A DNA stretch of 64,000 nt, from contig NZ_CP014306.1 of NCBI RefSeq assembly GCF_001557535.2, forward strand, positions 2,294,001 to 2,358,000. Direction: 5' to 3'. This DNA is from Burkholderia sp. PAMC 26561. GTDB lineage: Bacteria > Pseudomonadota > Gammaproteobacteria > Burkholderiales > Burkholderiaceae. The notes under the pieces are model-generated. The model was not told the DNA's origin. It was given only the letters and a program-made list of their open reading frames with translations, and did no database searches. Below, piece after piece: positions 1 through 7,403 of the stretch; the stretch's first letter is position 1, and the number at the start of each line of letters is the position of its first letter. The position numbers were made by a program, and so were the translations under genes.

Positions 1-828
1 GAGCTTGCGCACGAGCGCACAAGCCACGCGCAGTTCGTCCGCGCTGCAGCCGATCTTCTTTTGCAACTCGGCTTGCTCACGGCGTGCGAGCCGTTCCAGA
101 TGATGCATCACGATCTCGATCGCAACAGCGCGTCCCGGCGTATCCGCGTCGAGTGCATCGAGTTGCAGACGCAGGCATTCGGACAACGTGCGTGCGCCGA
201 CGCCGGGTTTATCGAGCGATTGCACGAGCTTCAGCGCGATGTTCAATTCGGCTTCTGACAATGCCGGTTCGATATCGACGAGCTCGGACAACTCCTGCAA
301 ATCCTGACGCAAGTAACCGTCGTCATCGAGTGCTTCGATGATCAGTTGCGCCACCGCGCGGTCGCGATCGTTGATTGGATAAAGCCGCAGGGTGTCGTGA
401 AGCGTTTCATGCAGAGACGGTTCGATGCGAACCCAATCCGCGGGATCGGACCCGTCTCCATCGCCGTTGTTGCGTGTCGATGTACGGCCAAACGGATCGG
501 AGGAGAACTCGCTCATGGAGTCCTCGTGCGACTGCGAGTCGCTGCTGTCCGAACCATCGTTGCTGCTCTCGGCGGCCATGGGTGCGTCGACCGGTGCGGT
601 GGCTTCGCCGAGCGAGGGCGTCTCGCTCAGGGAGCTGCCGTTGTCGGTAGAAAGCGCGTTGTCTTCCGCTTGCGTCTCGTCGTACTCGAGGAAGGGATTG
701 GTATCGAGCGCGTTACGCAATTCCTGCTGAAACTCGAGCGACGAAAGCTGCAGCAGACGAACCGATTGCTGGAGGCGCGGCGTGAGCGCAAGACTTTGCT
801 TGGTACGTAGTTCGAGGGAAGGCGGCAT
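1..828 (-). CDS. rpoN: RNA polymerase sigma-54 factor RpoN (5' part)
   Basis: Sigma-54 directs core polymerase to -24/-12 promoters and needs enhancer-binding ATPases to open them. The 276 visible residues start MPPSLELRTKQSLALTPRLQ, the Gln/Leu-rich region I typical of RpoN, followed by a Ser/Asp/Glu-rich linker (about residues 50-125) and the start of the core-binding domain. The gene runs off the left edge, so the DNA-binding HTH and RpoN box are not visible. The start ATG has a GAGGAA about 9 bases upstream. Usually rpoN lies directly behind lptB; here a 492-bp gap and a divergent BON gene lie upstream, so this may be a second rpoN copy (inference). Confidence 0.93.
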   Translation of the reverse strand, partial: MPPSLELRTKQSLALTPRLQQSVRLLQLSSLEFQQELRNALDTNPFLEYDETQAEDNALSTDNGSSLSETPSLGEATAPVDAPMAAESSNDGSDSSDSQSHEDSMSEFSSDPFGRTSTRNNGDGDGSDPADWVRIEPSLHETLHDTLRLYPINDRDRAVAQLIIEALDDDGYLRQDLQELSELVDIEPALSEAELNIALKLVQSLDKPGVGARTLSECLRLQLDALDADTPGRAVAIEIVMHHLERLARREQAELQKKIGCSADELRVACALVRKL

Positions 829-1320
829 TGCGTGTTGTTCCTCAATGTTGGATCTTTCGTGCGTCCTCTAAAAGCAACACTCGTGCCATGCGAGTGATCG
901 CCATCATGCAACGTGCGTGAGTGCACGATCCGATAGAGATTTTTCGCATGGATGTTGCCCGTCGTATTCTTGTTCAGGGACTAATTCGCGCACTTTTTAC
1001 ACGCCCATCGGCAAAGCGCGGTGGTCTTGAAGACTGATAGGGGGTGGCTGTCGAGACGCAAACATCACACGTATGAATCGTGCGGTGCGCATTGATGCAT
1101 GGGGTTTTCAGGGTTTAGTCCGGGTCACATTTGCCGATCGCCGCATGCGTCCCGGCACGCTACTTGCGTTGCTTACCATGCTACCGGTAGCGCTTTGGCA
1201 TAGCCGGTATGAACCGAGCAGGTTAGTGCAGCAAGAAGCTGCGGCCGTACGAGGCGGCCTGCGATCAATCGGGACAGCGGACTCCGCCGTCCTCTTAATT
1301 CGATAAGAAGGAGAATCTCT
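829..1320. other. Divergent intergenic region rpoN / BON gene
   Basis: This 492-bp gap between two divergent genes has no convincing gene. It holds a sigma-54-type promoter (1153-1168), a perfect 12-bp palindrome GCTACCGGTAGC at 1180-1191, and a hairpin (1272-1292, stems GGAC-GCGG / CCGC-GTCC with one mismatch) that would sit in the BON leader. An open frame at 1073-1306 has no ribosome site or recognisable product and was not called. Confidence 0.6.
1153..1168 (+). promoter_or_regulatory. Sigma-54-type (-24/-12) promoter
   Basis: The sequence CGGCACGCTACTTGCG matches the sigma-54 consensus TGGCACG-N4-TTGC at all but the first position. The invariant GG (1154-1155) and GC (1166-1167) are separated by exactly 10 bases. 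Transcription would begin near 1179 and read into the BON gene through a leader of about 140 bases. No enhancer-binding protein gene is adjacent, and a chance match is possible. Confidence 0.5.
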
Positions 1321-1653
1321 ATGAAGTCGACCCAATTCCTGAAAGCAGCCGGTGGTATCGCTTGCGTCGTGTTTGCGCTGAATGTCAACGCACAGACCGC
1401 TACGCATGCAACAGGTGCTTCCACGTCGATCGGCACGAAGGTCGATGACTCTGCAATCACGACGAAGGTCAAGGCCGAGTTGCTGGGCGCGAAGAACGTC
1501 AAGTCCACGCATATCCACGTGAAGACGCGTGCGGGCGTTGTCTCGCTGACGGGCACGGTGCCGACGGCCGATGACAAGAGCGGTGCTGAAGAAGTCGTGG
1601 CAAAGGTCGACGGTGTCGACTCGGTCAAGAACCATTTGAAGGTCGTTCAATAA
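1321..1653 (+). CDS. Secreted BON-domain protein (OsmY-like)
   Basis: This 110-residue protein has a signal peptide (about residues 1-24, ending NVNAQ) and one BON domain (about residues 39-110) with the alternating pattern DDSAITTKVKAEL, GVVSLTGTV and VKNHLKVV. BON proteins are periplasmic or outer-membrane-associated, bind phospholipid surfaces and are often induced by osmotic or envelope stress. OsmY has two BON domains; this is a single-domain form. The start has a strong ribosome site (AAGGAGA, 1308-1314). It is probably a one-gene unit, with a sigma-54-type promoter upstream and a hairpin terminator downstream. Confidence 0.9.
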   Translation: MKSTQFLKAAGGIACVVFALNVNAQTATHATGASTSIGTKVDDSAITTKVKAELLGAKNVKSTHIHVKTRAGVVSLTGTVPTADDKSGAEEVVAKVDGVDSVKNHLKVVQ

Positions 1654-1668
1654 GACTCACTGAGAGAT

Positions 1669-1700
1669 GCGGGCGGGCTGAGAGCCGTCCGCCTCTTTTC
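1669..1700 (+). terminator. Rho-independent terminator after BON gene
   Basis: GCGGGCGG (1669-1676) pairs with CCGTCCGC (1685-1692), with one G-T pair, followed by CTCTTTTC and further T-rich sequence. Confidence 0.65.
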
Positions 1701-1823
1701 TGGTTTTATCGAAAAAATTTTTCACGCTGGACACAATTGATCAGAAGTACGAATAAGTAACTCAACGTCCGGGCGCACAGGGATTACTGTAGACGTCCGG
1801 CTTACAAGGAATTGGAGATGACC

Positions 1824-2129
1824 ATGAAGACCACTAAAAAGTTTGCTTTGCTCGGCGCACTCGCTTTTGCATTGGCCGGCCCCGCGATGGCTCAATCGGG
1901 CGGCGGTGCGGCCGGCGCGGGTGGAGCAGGTGGCGGTAATTCGGGCGGTCCGAATGCCGGGCCGGGAGATCCGACAACGGCCGCTCCGGACGGAACGATG
2001 AAGATGCACAAGAAGGGCATGGGCGGAACGACGCTGCACCAGCAGGACAAGAAGTCGCGTCTGCACGGCGCGTCGGCGGCTGCCGCGGCGTCCGCCATGG
2101 GCACGAACGACAAGGGCGCGCCGCACTGA
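1824..2129 (+). CDS. Small secreted Gly/Ala-rich protein
   Basis: The function is unknown. The 101-residue product starts MKTTKKFALLGALAFALAGP with cleavage likely after AMAQ. A low-complexity Gly/Ala/Asn segment follows (about residues 25-50), then a basic, Met/His/Lys-containing stretch, an Ala-rich block and the end KGAPH. I chose ATG 1824 because GGAG lies 6 bases upstream; ATG 1818 in the same frame is also possible. Short Gly-rich exported proteins of this kind are common and poorly characterised in Burkholderia. It is monocistronic with its own terminator. Confidence 0.75.
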   Translation: MKTTKKFALLGALAFALAGPAMAQSGGGAAGAGGAGGGNSGGPNAGPGDPTTAAPDGTMKMHKKGMGGTTLHQQDKKSRLHGASAAAAASAMGTNDKGAPH

Positions 2130-2154
2130 TTGATCGCTTTGAGTTTGCAGCACC

Positions 2155-2181
2155 AAACCCGCCCTTGCCGGCGGGTTTTTT
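2155..2181 (+). terminator. Rho-independent terminator
   Basis: CCCGCC and GGCGGG pair around a short loop (stem about 2158-2175) and are followed by TTTTTT. It ends the Gly/Ala-rich protein gene. Confidence 0.8.
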
Positions 2182-2211
2182 GTTGGCTGATTCGTTTCAC
2201 CGAACGCCAAT

Positions 2212-2242
2212 AAAAAAACCGCTGCGCTTTCAAGCGCAGCGG
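2212..2242 (-). terminator. Rho-independent terminator, minus strand
   Basis: On the minus strand a perfect stem (CCGCTGCGCTT with its complement, 2219-2242) is followed by a run of seven T. It ends the PA2169-type gene and probably the whole stress-gene series to its right. Confidence 0.85.
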
Positions 2243-2271
2243 CTTTCGCCGTACATCACAACAAGCTTGAA

Positions 2272-2727
2272 TTACGACTTCGCAGCCGCTGCGTACTGGT
2301 TGCGGAGATCGCGTATGCGATCGTGGTTCTGGATCACACCCTGGTACTGGCGTTCGACGACCGCGCGAACATCGGCGGGTAGTTCCTTGTCCAGCGCCTC
2401 GCGATAATTCTTCTTCGCGACGTCTTCACCGCGCTCGCATTCGTCAAGGATCGCGTGGTCCGTGCGGTGGCTCATAGCCGCCTTCACGTCCACCCATCCG
2501 CGATGCAGGGCGCCACCCACGGTACCGCCCGTTTCCGGCTTGCCGCCAAGTCCTTGAACCACACCTTGAAGCTCCGTCGCGCCGCGTGCGCAGTCGTCTG
2601 CGCGGCCGGCGAACAGTTGCTTGAGCGATACGTCCTTCGTGTCTTCTGCTGCCTTCCTGAAGCCCTTTTCGCCGTCTTTCGACGTTTCGATCAGATCGTT
2701 GAGTACCGAGACGATGTTCGTGCTCAT
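2272..2727 (-). CDS. PA2169-type four-helix-bundle protein (DUF2383)
   Basis: This 151-residue, all-helical soluble protein belongs to the PA2169/DUF2383 ferritin-like family. Helix 1 begins VLNDLIETSKDGEKGFR, followed by the family's LKQLFAGRADDCARGATEL, a Gly-rich turn before GALHRGWVDVKAAM, then LDECERGEDVAKKNY and the final helix VIQNHDRIRDLRNQY. Members are associated with stress clusters; the biochemical activity is not established. The ATG at 2727 is fixed by AGGAGG 5 bases upstream. It is the last gene of a leftward stress-gene series. Confidence 0.88.
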   Translation of the reverse strand: MSTNIVSVLNDLIETSKDGEKGFRKAAEDTKDVSLKQLFAGRADDCARGATELQGVVQGLGGKPETGGTVGGALHRGWVDVKAAMSHRTDHAILDECERGEDVAKKNYREALDKELPADVRAVVERQYQGVIQNHDRIRDLRNQYAAAAKS

Positions 2728-2916
2728 ATGAACCTCCTGTGAGTTATCGAAGATGGCCCGCGGCCGGGTTTGCAAGGATGGTTCTGCAATTTCCCATCGG
2801 ACCGTGGTCTTTGTACAGTCGCAACGGGCGTGCCTGAACAAAGTGCCGAGGTAGAAAAAGAAAGGCCGCCAGCGGTGCATACACTCGCGGCGGCCCGTGA
2901 AACCAAACGCACGTTT

Positions 2917-3522
2917 CTATGCGCGCCGTTCAGCGAATTCCTGCACCGGTTCGGGCGGCTTGACCGGGTCGAAGTCCGCCCAGCGTCCGTTCCTCCATTG
3001 CCCCGAAGCGCGTTCGACTTCCATGCCGCCGGCATCGCGAAGGATCGATGCGGCTTCACTCTGCTGCTCAGGCGAGCAGTGCACCGCTACCAGTACGCCG
3101 GACTGGCGTGCGTCGATTGCATTGGCCGAGCCGTGGTTATCGGAACTTGTTTCATCTTGCGGCGCGCGTTTGCCTGATTTGGCGTGAGACATGGCGCCGG
3201 CCAGCGAACCCACATAAGCGCCCACGCCTGCTGCGACGACCGCAGCGAGCCACGGGGCCTTGAACACGAGGAAGATGGCCGCGCCGATGATCGCGCCGAT
3301 CACGGCGCCGATCGTGACACCTTTACCCGCACCCTTCGATGAATCCTTGGCGCCGGCATTTGCGTTGTGGTCTCCTCCGGTATTCAGCCGCGAGTGTTGT
3401 CCGCTCGGGGACACGTAGAAAAGCGTGACGTCTTCCTCAACAAAACCGCGCGTGAACAAGCGCTGGGCCGCGGCCTCGGCTTTTGGAAACGTCTGAAATC
3501 GTCCAGCGATGATCAGCGACAT
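2917..3522 (-). CDS. Glycine-zipper membrane protein, GSP17M-like N-terminus
   Basis: The 201-residue protein has an N-terminal alpha/beta segment (MSLIIAGRFQTFPKAEAAAQ, then GFVEEDVTLFYVSPSGQH) resembling the general-stress-protein 17M fold. Two closely spaced Gly/Ala-rich hydrophobic segments follow (about residues 70-110, GVTIGAVIGAIIGAAIFLV and AAVVAAGVGAYVGSLAGAM), forming a glycine zipper. A second alpha/beta unit follows (GVLVAVHCSPEQQSEAASIL). It is probably inner-membrane-associated and stress-related; the exact role is unknown. It sits 66 bases downstream of the DUF1488 gene in the same direction. Confidence 0.8.
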   Translation of the reverse strand: MSLIIAGRFQTFPKAEAAAQRLFTRGFVEEDVTLFYVSPSGQHSRLNTGGDHNANAGAKDSSKGAGKGVTIGAVIGAIIGAAIFLVFKAPWLAAVVAAGVGAYVGSLAGAMSHAKSGKRAPQDETSSDNHGSANAIDARQSGVLVAVHCSPEQQSEAASILRDAGGMEVERASGQWRNGRWADFDPVKPPEPVQEFAERRA

Positions 3523-3588
3523 AAGGACCTCCAGAAAACGTTGAATCGGATCAAATCGAACATGCGCAACTACATGCGATGCAAACCG

Positions 3589-3876
3589 TCACTCAGGCTC
3601 CATGCCCGCGACGCGAAACAAGCCGCTACGCAGCACGACACTGTCACCGCCGTTGCGATCGAGCGCTTCCGCACACACCGAACGAATCCGGGCGCGGCCT
3701 TGTTCGTACGCATTCATGAGGTCTTCCTCTCTCGCGGAAGCGGCGCCGAAGTGATCTTCGAGCGCCTCTGCAGAAATGGAACACACCACGGGGTCGGAGT
3801 CGACCAACGCCGTGAAGTGCAGCGCAAAGTCATCACCGTCGTAGACGGGGGAGTCGTCGGCAAACTGGATGTGCAT
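3589..3876 (-). CDS. DUF1488 family protein
   Basis: This 95-residue protein starts MHIQFADDSPVYDGDDFALH, the conserved opening of DUF1488, and continues with VVCSISAEALEDHFGA and RARIRSVCAEALDRNG. The family is small, soluble and of unknown biochemical function. ATG 3876 is chosen for the family's usual N-terminus and a GAGGG about 7 bases upstream. An alternative ATG at 3945 would overlap the stop codon of the DUF4142 gene (ATGA), adding 23 residues and suggesting translational coupling. Confidence 0.82.
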   Translation of the reverse strand: MHIQFADDSPVYDGDDFALHFTALVDSDPVVCSISAEALEDHFGAASAREEDLMNAYEQGRARIRSVCAEALDRNGGDSVVLRSGLFRVAGMEPE

Positions 3877-3941
3877 GGTCGAACCCTCATAGGCCGGCCG
3901 GGGATGCTGATCGTGCAGAACAAACCTTCCCGGAACGGCGG

Positions 3942-4562
3942 TCATGATGCGATGCCCTTCAATTTGGCGAGTTGCTGCGCCATGGCGTAGTGGTGCTTGA
4001 TGATCGGCAGTGCCTTGGCCGCCGTGTTCTTGAGCAGCGCGTCGTTGCCCTTCATGCTTTCCGTGCTGAATACCGTGATCGCCTTCTGATGCCCGTTCAA
4101 CGCGACTTGCTGGATATAAACTTTATCGAACGCAGCGCCGTGCAGCGTTTCCAGACTTCCCGTCACCGCTGCATCGGCGCTCGGCGCCTCCGTGATGCCG
4201 TGATGCATGGCTGCGGCATCGAGGTAACGCGCGAGACGTGTGTGATCCGCGACCATCCGCTGAGCGAAGGCTTTTACTTGTGTATCGGACGAATTCGACA
4301 GCGCCAGTTTGCTGGCCGCGATTTCGGTGGCACCCGCGGTGCCGGCTTCCAGGACGAATTGTTGGTCGATGGTCGACAGTTTGCCTTTCGCTGAGCTTGA
4401 CGAAGCCGCCGACACCGGCGATGCGCCACTCGCTGCGGGCGCTGCCTGGCTGTCCGAACCCGGACGGGCCGGCGCAACGGAGTTCCCGTTTTGTGCATAA
4501 GCCGCCAAGGGAACGCTCAGCGCCATTCCTATGAGCAGTACGTGCCGCGCCAGTCGTGTCAT
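3942..4562 (-). CDS. Exported DUF4142 family protein
   Basis: The product of 206 residues has a signal peptide (MTRLARHVLLIGMALSVPLA, cut near AYAQ), a low-complexity Ser/Ala/Pro linker, and a helical DUF4142 domain (about residues 65-205). The domain includes FVLEAGTAGATEIAASKLAL, VKAFAQRMVADHTR and HGAAFDKVYIQQVALNGHQK. DUF4142 is a ferritin-like predicted outer-membrane or periplasmic family often linked to stress. The ATG at 4562 has GGAG 6 bases upstream; in-frame ATGs 6 and 12 bases earlier are alternatives. It lies 24 bases behind the PfpI gene, likely in one operon. Confidence 0.88.
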   Translation of the reverse strand: MTRLARHVLLIGMALSVPLAAYAQNGNSVAPARPGSDSQAAPAASGASPVSAASSSSAKGKLSTIDQQFVLEAGTAGATEIAASKLALSNSSDTQVKAFAQRMVADHTRLARYLDAAAMHHGITEAPSADAAVTGSLETLHGAAFDKVYIQQVALNGHQKAITVFSTESMKGNDALLKNTAAKALPIIKHHYAMAQQLAKLKGIAS

Positions 4563-4586
4563 TCGCATCTCCATGACGGGACGAAC

Positions 4587-5141
4587 TCAAGCCACTCTTT
4601 CGCGTTCGCCGAGCGCTTCGATGATGACCTTGTTGAACGCGGGAATGTCGTCCGGCTTGCGGCTCGTGATCAGGTTGCCATCGCGATGAACCTCTTCGTC
4701 AACCCACGTGCCACCGGCATTGCGAATGTCATCCTGCAACGTCGGCCAGCTTGTCAACGTGCGTCCCGCAACGATGCCCGACGAGATCGGCAACCATCCG
4801 CCATGACAGATCACGGCAATGGGTTTTCCGGCCTTGTCGAATTGCTTGACGATACTCTGGGCTTTGGCATCAACGCGGATTGCGTCGCCGTTCACCACGC
4901 CGCCCGGCAGAACGAGCGCGTCATACTCGGCGGGTTGGGCCTGATCGAACGTAACGTCCACGTCCACCTTGTCGCCCATGTCAGTGTGGACGAAACCCTG
5001 GATTTGCCCCGGCTTTTGTGAGATCACATCGACGCGCGCGCCGGCAGCTTTCAACGCCTTTTGCGGCTCCACGAGTTCGGCTTGCTCGAATCCGTCGACC
5101 GCGAGGATCGCGACCTTGTAGCCGTTCAGGGAATCAGCCAT
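4587..5141 (-). CDS. PfpI/DJ-1 superfamily protein (YhbO-like)
   Basis: This 184-residue cytoplasmic protein has the class-I glutamine-amidotransferase fold of the PfpI family. It opens with YKVAILAVDGFEQAELVEP, where Glu19 or Glu22 lies in the active-site region. It carries DALVLPGGVVNGD (about 74-86) and the nucleophile elbow AVICHGGWL, with Cys112 and His113. Relatives such as E. coli YhbO protect against oxidative and thermal stress, and deglycase activity is disputed. Length matches the family. It is the first gene of the leftward PfpI-DUF4142-DUF1488 series. Confidence 0.92.
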   Translation of the reverse strand: MADSLNGYKVAILAVDGFEQAELVEPQKALKAAGARVDVISQKPGQIQGFVHTDMGDKVDVDVTFDQAQPAEYDALVLPGGVVNGDAIRVDAKAQSIVKQFDKAGKPIAVICHGGWLPISSGIVAGRTLTSWPTLQDDIRNAGGTWVDEEVHRDGNLITSRKPDDIPAFNKVIIEALGERERVA

Positions 5142-5244
5142 GCGTAAGCTCCTTTAGTGCATTGATGAACCGGTCCCGATAAGGGAACCACGTTCATCGA
5201 AGCAGCAAAGGGTGTGCCCAGGGACTGAAAGCGAAAGGCGGCCC

Positions 5245-6612
5245 TCAGGCCGTTGCCGGCGTCTTGCTGCGTGAAATCCGCAACAGGCTGACGAGTGCCG
5301 CGGCGGCTGCAAAACAGGCGGCAACAATCAGCGTAATCGTTGCGCCGTGTTGCGGCGCGATACCGAAAATGAGCGCGACCAGCGCCGCGCCCAGTGTCTG
5401 GCCGGAGAGCCGCGCGGTGCCGAGCATGCCGCTTGCGCCGCCGCTGCGGTTGCGCGGCGCGGATGACAACATCTGCCGGTTGTTGGGCGACTGGAACAGA
5501 CCGAAGCCGAGGCCGCAAAGTGCCATGCGCCATGCGATATCGAACGGGGCGGGATGCGCACCCGTGCTTGCAAGCAGCAGCAATCCGGCGCTCAAAAGCG
5601 CAAGCCCGATGCCGCCGAGTACGCCGGCCGAATACCGGTCGGAAAGCATCCCCGCAAGCGGCGCGATGAACACGATCACCATGGGCCAAGGCGTCATGAG
5701 AAAGCCGGTCTCGACCTGCGTCATGCCGAGCGTATTTTGCAGCAAAAACGGCAGCGAGACGAACGTCAGCATTTGTGCGGTGAACGAACAGAACGATGTC
5801 GCGATCGATAGCGCAAAAACAGGAATCCGCAGCAGATCGACGGGTAGCAGCGGCGCCGTCTGCGTCAATTGCCGGCGCACGAAGAAGTATCCAATCACGC
5901 CCGCCACGACAAACTCCGCAATTACGTATGGGCGATGTTCGCCGTGGCCCAGGCCATCGACAGCGGTAATCGCGAGGCCGAACACCGCGGCGTTCATCAA
6001 CGCGCTGAGATAGTCGTATGGCCGGCGATGCCCCGGCGTGCGTGGCAACGCTTTCCAGCCCACGAACAGCGCCGCGACACCGATTGGCACGTTGATCGCA
6101 AACAGCCACGGCCATGGGGCAATGGCGAGCACGCCGGATGCGACCGTCGGCCCGATTACCGCCGATACAGCCACCACCGACGCGTTGATGCTGACACCGC
6201 GACCCAGATGCTCCGGCGGGTAGATCATGCGCACGAGCGCGGTGTTGACACTCATGATGCCTGCAGCGCCGAAGCCCTGGATCACGCGGGCGACCGCCAG
6301 CGAGGTCAGCGACCCGGACAGCGCGCAGCCAAACGATGCCAGCGTGAACAGCGCCAGTCCGGCCATATAAACGCGCCGATAACCGATCCGGTCGCCTAAA
6401 GACGCCAGCGGCAACAATGAAACGGTGATTGCGAGCTGATAGGCGTTGACGACCCAAATGGAGTCGGCGGGACTCGAATTCAGGTTGCGTGCAATGGTGG
6501 GAAGCGCGACGTTCGCTATGGCGCCGTCGAGCACTGCGAGCGTGATGCCGAGCGCAACGACCAGGATGGCCCAATAGCGCTGGGGGTACGGAAGGCCTTG
6601 TTCTGCGTCCAT
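5245..6612 (-). CDS. MFS drug exporter, DHA2 (QacA/EmrB-like) family
   Basis: This inner-membrane protein of about 455 residues has about 14 hydrophobic segments. MFS marks are visible: VLDGAIANVALPTIARNL in helix 1, GDRIGYRRVYMAG in the loop 2-3 signature, and VARVIQGFGAAGIMSVN with motif C-like GPTVASGVL. The size and pattern fit the proton-driven DHA2 multidrug exporters; the substrate cannot be read from sequence. ATG 6612 is used, with a TTG just before it and no strong ribosome site. No membrane-fusion partner is adjacent, so it is probably a single-component exporter. Confidence 0.9.
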   Translation of the reverse strand: MDAEQGLPYPQRYWAILVVALGITLAVLDGAIANVALPTIARNLNSSPADSIWVVNAYQLAITVSLLPLASLGDRIGYRRVYMAGLALFTLASFGCALSGSLTSLAVARVIQGFGAAGIMSVNTALVRMIYPPEHLGRGVSINASVVAVSAVIGPTVASGVLAIAPWPWLFAINVPIGVAALFVGWKALPRTPGHRRPYDYLSALMNAAVFGLAITAVDGLGHGEHRPYVIAEFVVAGVIGYFFVRRQLTQTAPLLPVDLLRIPVFALSIATSFCSFTAQMLTFVSLPFLLQNTLGMTQVETGFLMTPWPMVIVFIAPLAGMLSDRYSAGVLGGIGLALLSAGLLLLASTGAHPAPFDIAWRMALCGLGFGLFQSPNNRQMLSSAPRNRSGGASGMLGTARLSGQTLGAALVALIFGIAPQHGATITLIVAACFAAAAALVSLLRISRSKTPATA

Positions 6613-6676
6613 CAATGGGGAAGAGGGGAGGAGCCGCGCAGTTTAAGGCGTGCGCCTTTCAAGTGGTTTACTTCCA

Positions 6677-6703
6677 CTGCGGCGGCAGGTACAGCCGCCG
6701 CAG
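6677..6703. other. Perfect hairpin downstream of YbhB gene
   Basis: CTGCGGCGG (6677-6685) pairs with CCGCCGCAG (6695-6703) around a 9-base loop, just past the YbhB stop. There is no T run on either strand, so it may be a processing or Rho-assisted 3' end rather than a classical terminator. Confidence 0.5.
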
Positions 6704-6714
6704 CGAGCGGAATC

Positions 6715-7218
6715 CTACTTCAGCTCATAAAGCCCGGTGTATGTCGCAGAATCGATCTCGTTCAGATGCGTCATGAAACGCGCAACGGCATTTGTCGTCG
6801 AGGCATCGACGGGAAGGTGAGCGGCCTTCAGCGCGTGAATCCGGAAGATGTATCGATGCGCCTTGTCCCCACGCGGCGGCGCCGTGCCACCGAATCCGAC
6901 CGTGCCGTAGTCGTTGCGCAGTTGCAGCGCGCCGGCCGGCAACAGGCTGCCGTCGGCCTTGCCTGCGTTTTGCGGCAGCGAGTGCGTGTCTGCCGGAATG
7001 TTCACCACGACCCAATGCCAGAAGCCGCTGCCGGTAGGCGCATCGGGGTCGTAGACGGTAAGCGCAAGGCTTTCGGCTTCAGGCGGCACGCCTTCCCATT
7101 GCAGCGCGGGGGACAGGTTTTCACCGTCGACGCCAAATGACTGCTGGTCGAATTCATGCGTCTTCGAAAGATAACCGTTGGCCGCGAACTCATCGGACCA
7201 GATACGAAAATCAGCCAT
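6715..7218 (-). CDS. YbhB/YbcL family PEBP-like protein
   Basis: The 167-residue protein belongs to the Raf-kinase-inhibitor/PEBP family. The ligand-site motifs are present: ENLSPALQWEGVPPEAESLA, then VYDPDAPTGSGFWHWVVVNI and the late GTAPPRGDKAHRYIFRIHAL. No signal peptide is seen, so it is probably cytoplasmic. Bacterial YbhB proteins have no settled substrate. The ATG at 7218 follows AAGGAGG at a 9-base spacing. It stands alone between the MFS exporter and a divergent diguanylate cyclase. Confidence 0.92.
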   Translation of the reverse strand: MADFRIWSDEFAANGYLSKTHEFDQQSFGVDGENLSPALQWEGVPPEAESLALTVYDPDAPTGSGFWHWVVVNIPADTHSLPQNAGKADGSLLPAGALQLRNDYGTVGFGGTAPPRGDKAHRYIFRIHALKAAHLPVDASTTNAVARFMTHLNEIDSATYTGLYELK

Positions 7219-7403
7219 GGGACATTGCCTCCTTGACGGTTGGATGACATGCCTGCGCGCAGCAAACATGCCTGAGGCGCGTGGAATCGCGCAAAAGTGT
7301 TGCAGCCACGCCCGGACTTTTGGCATTCAGCTTATTTTTGAGATGTCTGCGCATAAAATGGCGCAAACCGGATCATTTCAAGCACGAATCTGAAAGGATG
7401 GAC

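Noticed and set aside
1073..1306. Open frame between rpoN and the BON gene
   Set aside because: No ribosome site or recognisable product, and it covers the sigma-54-type promoter.
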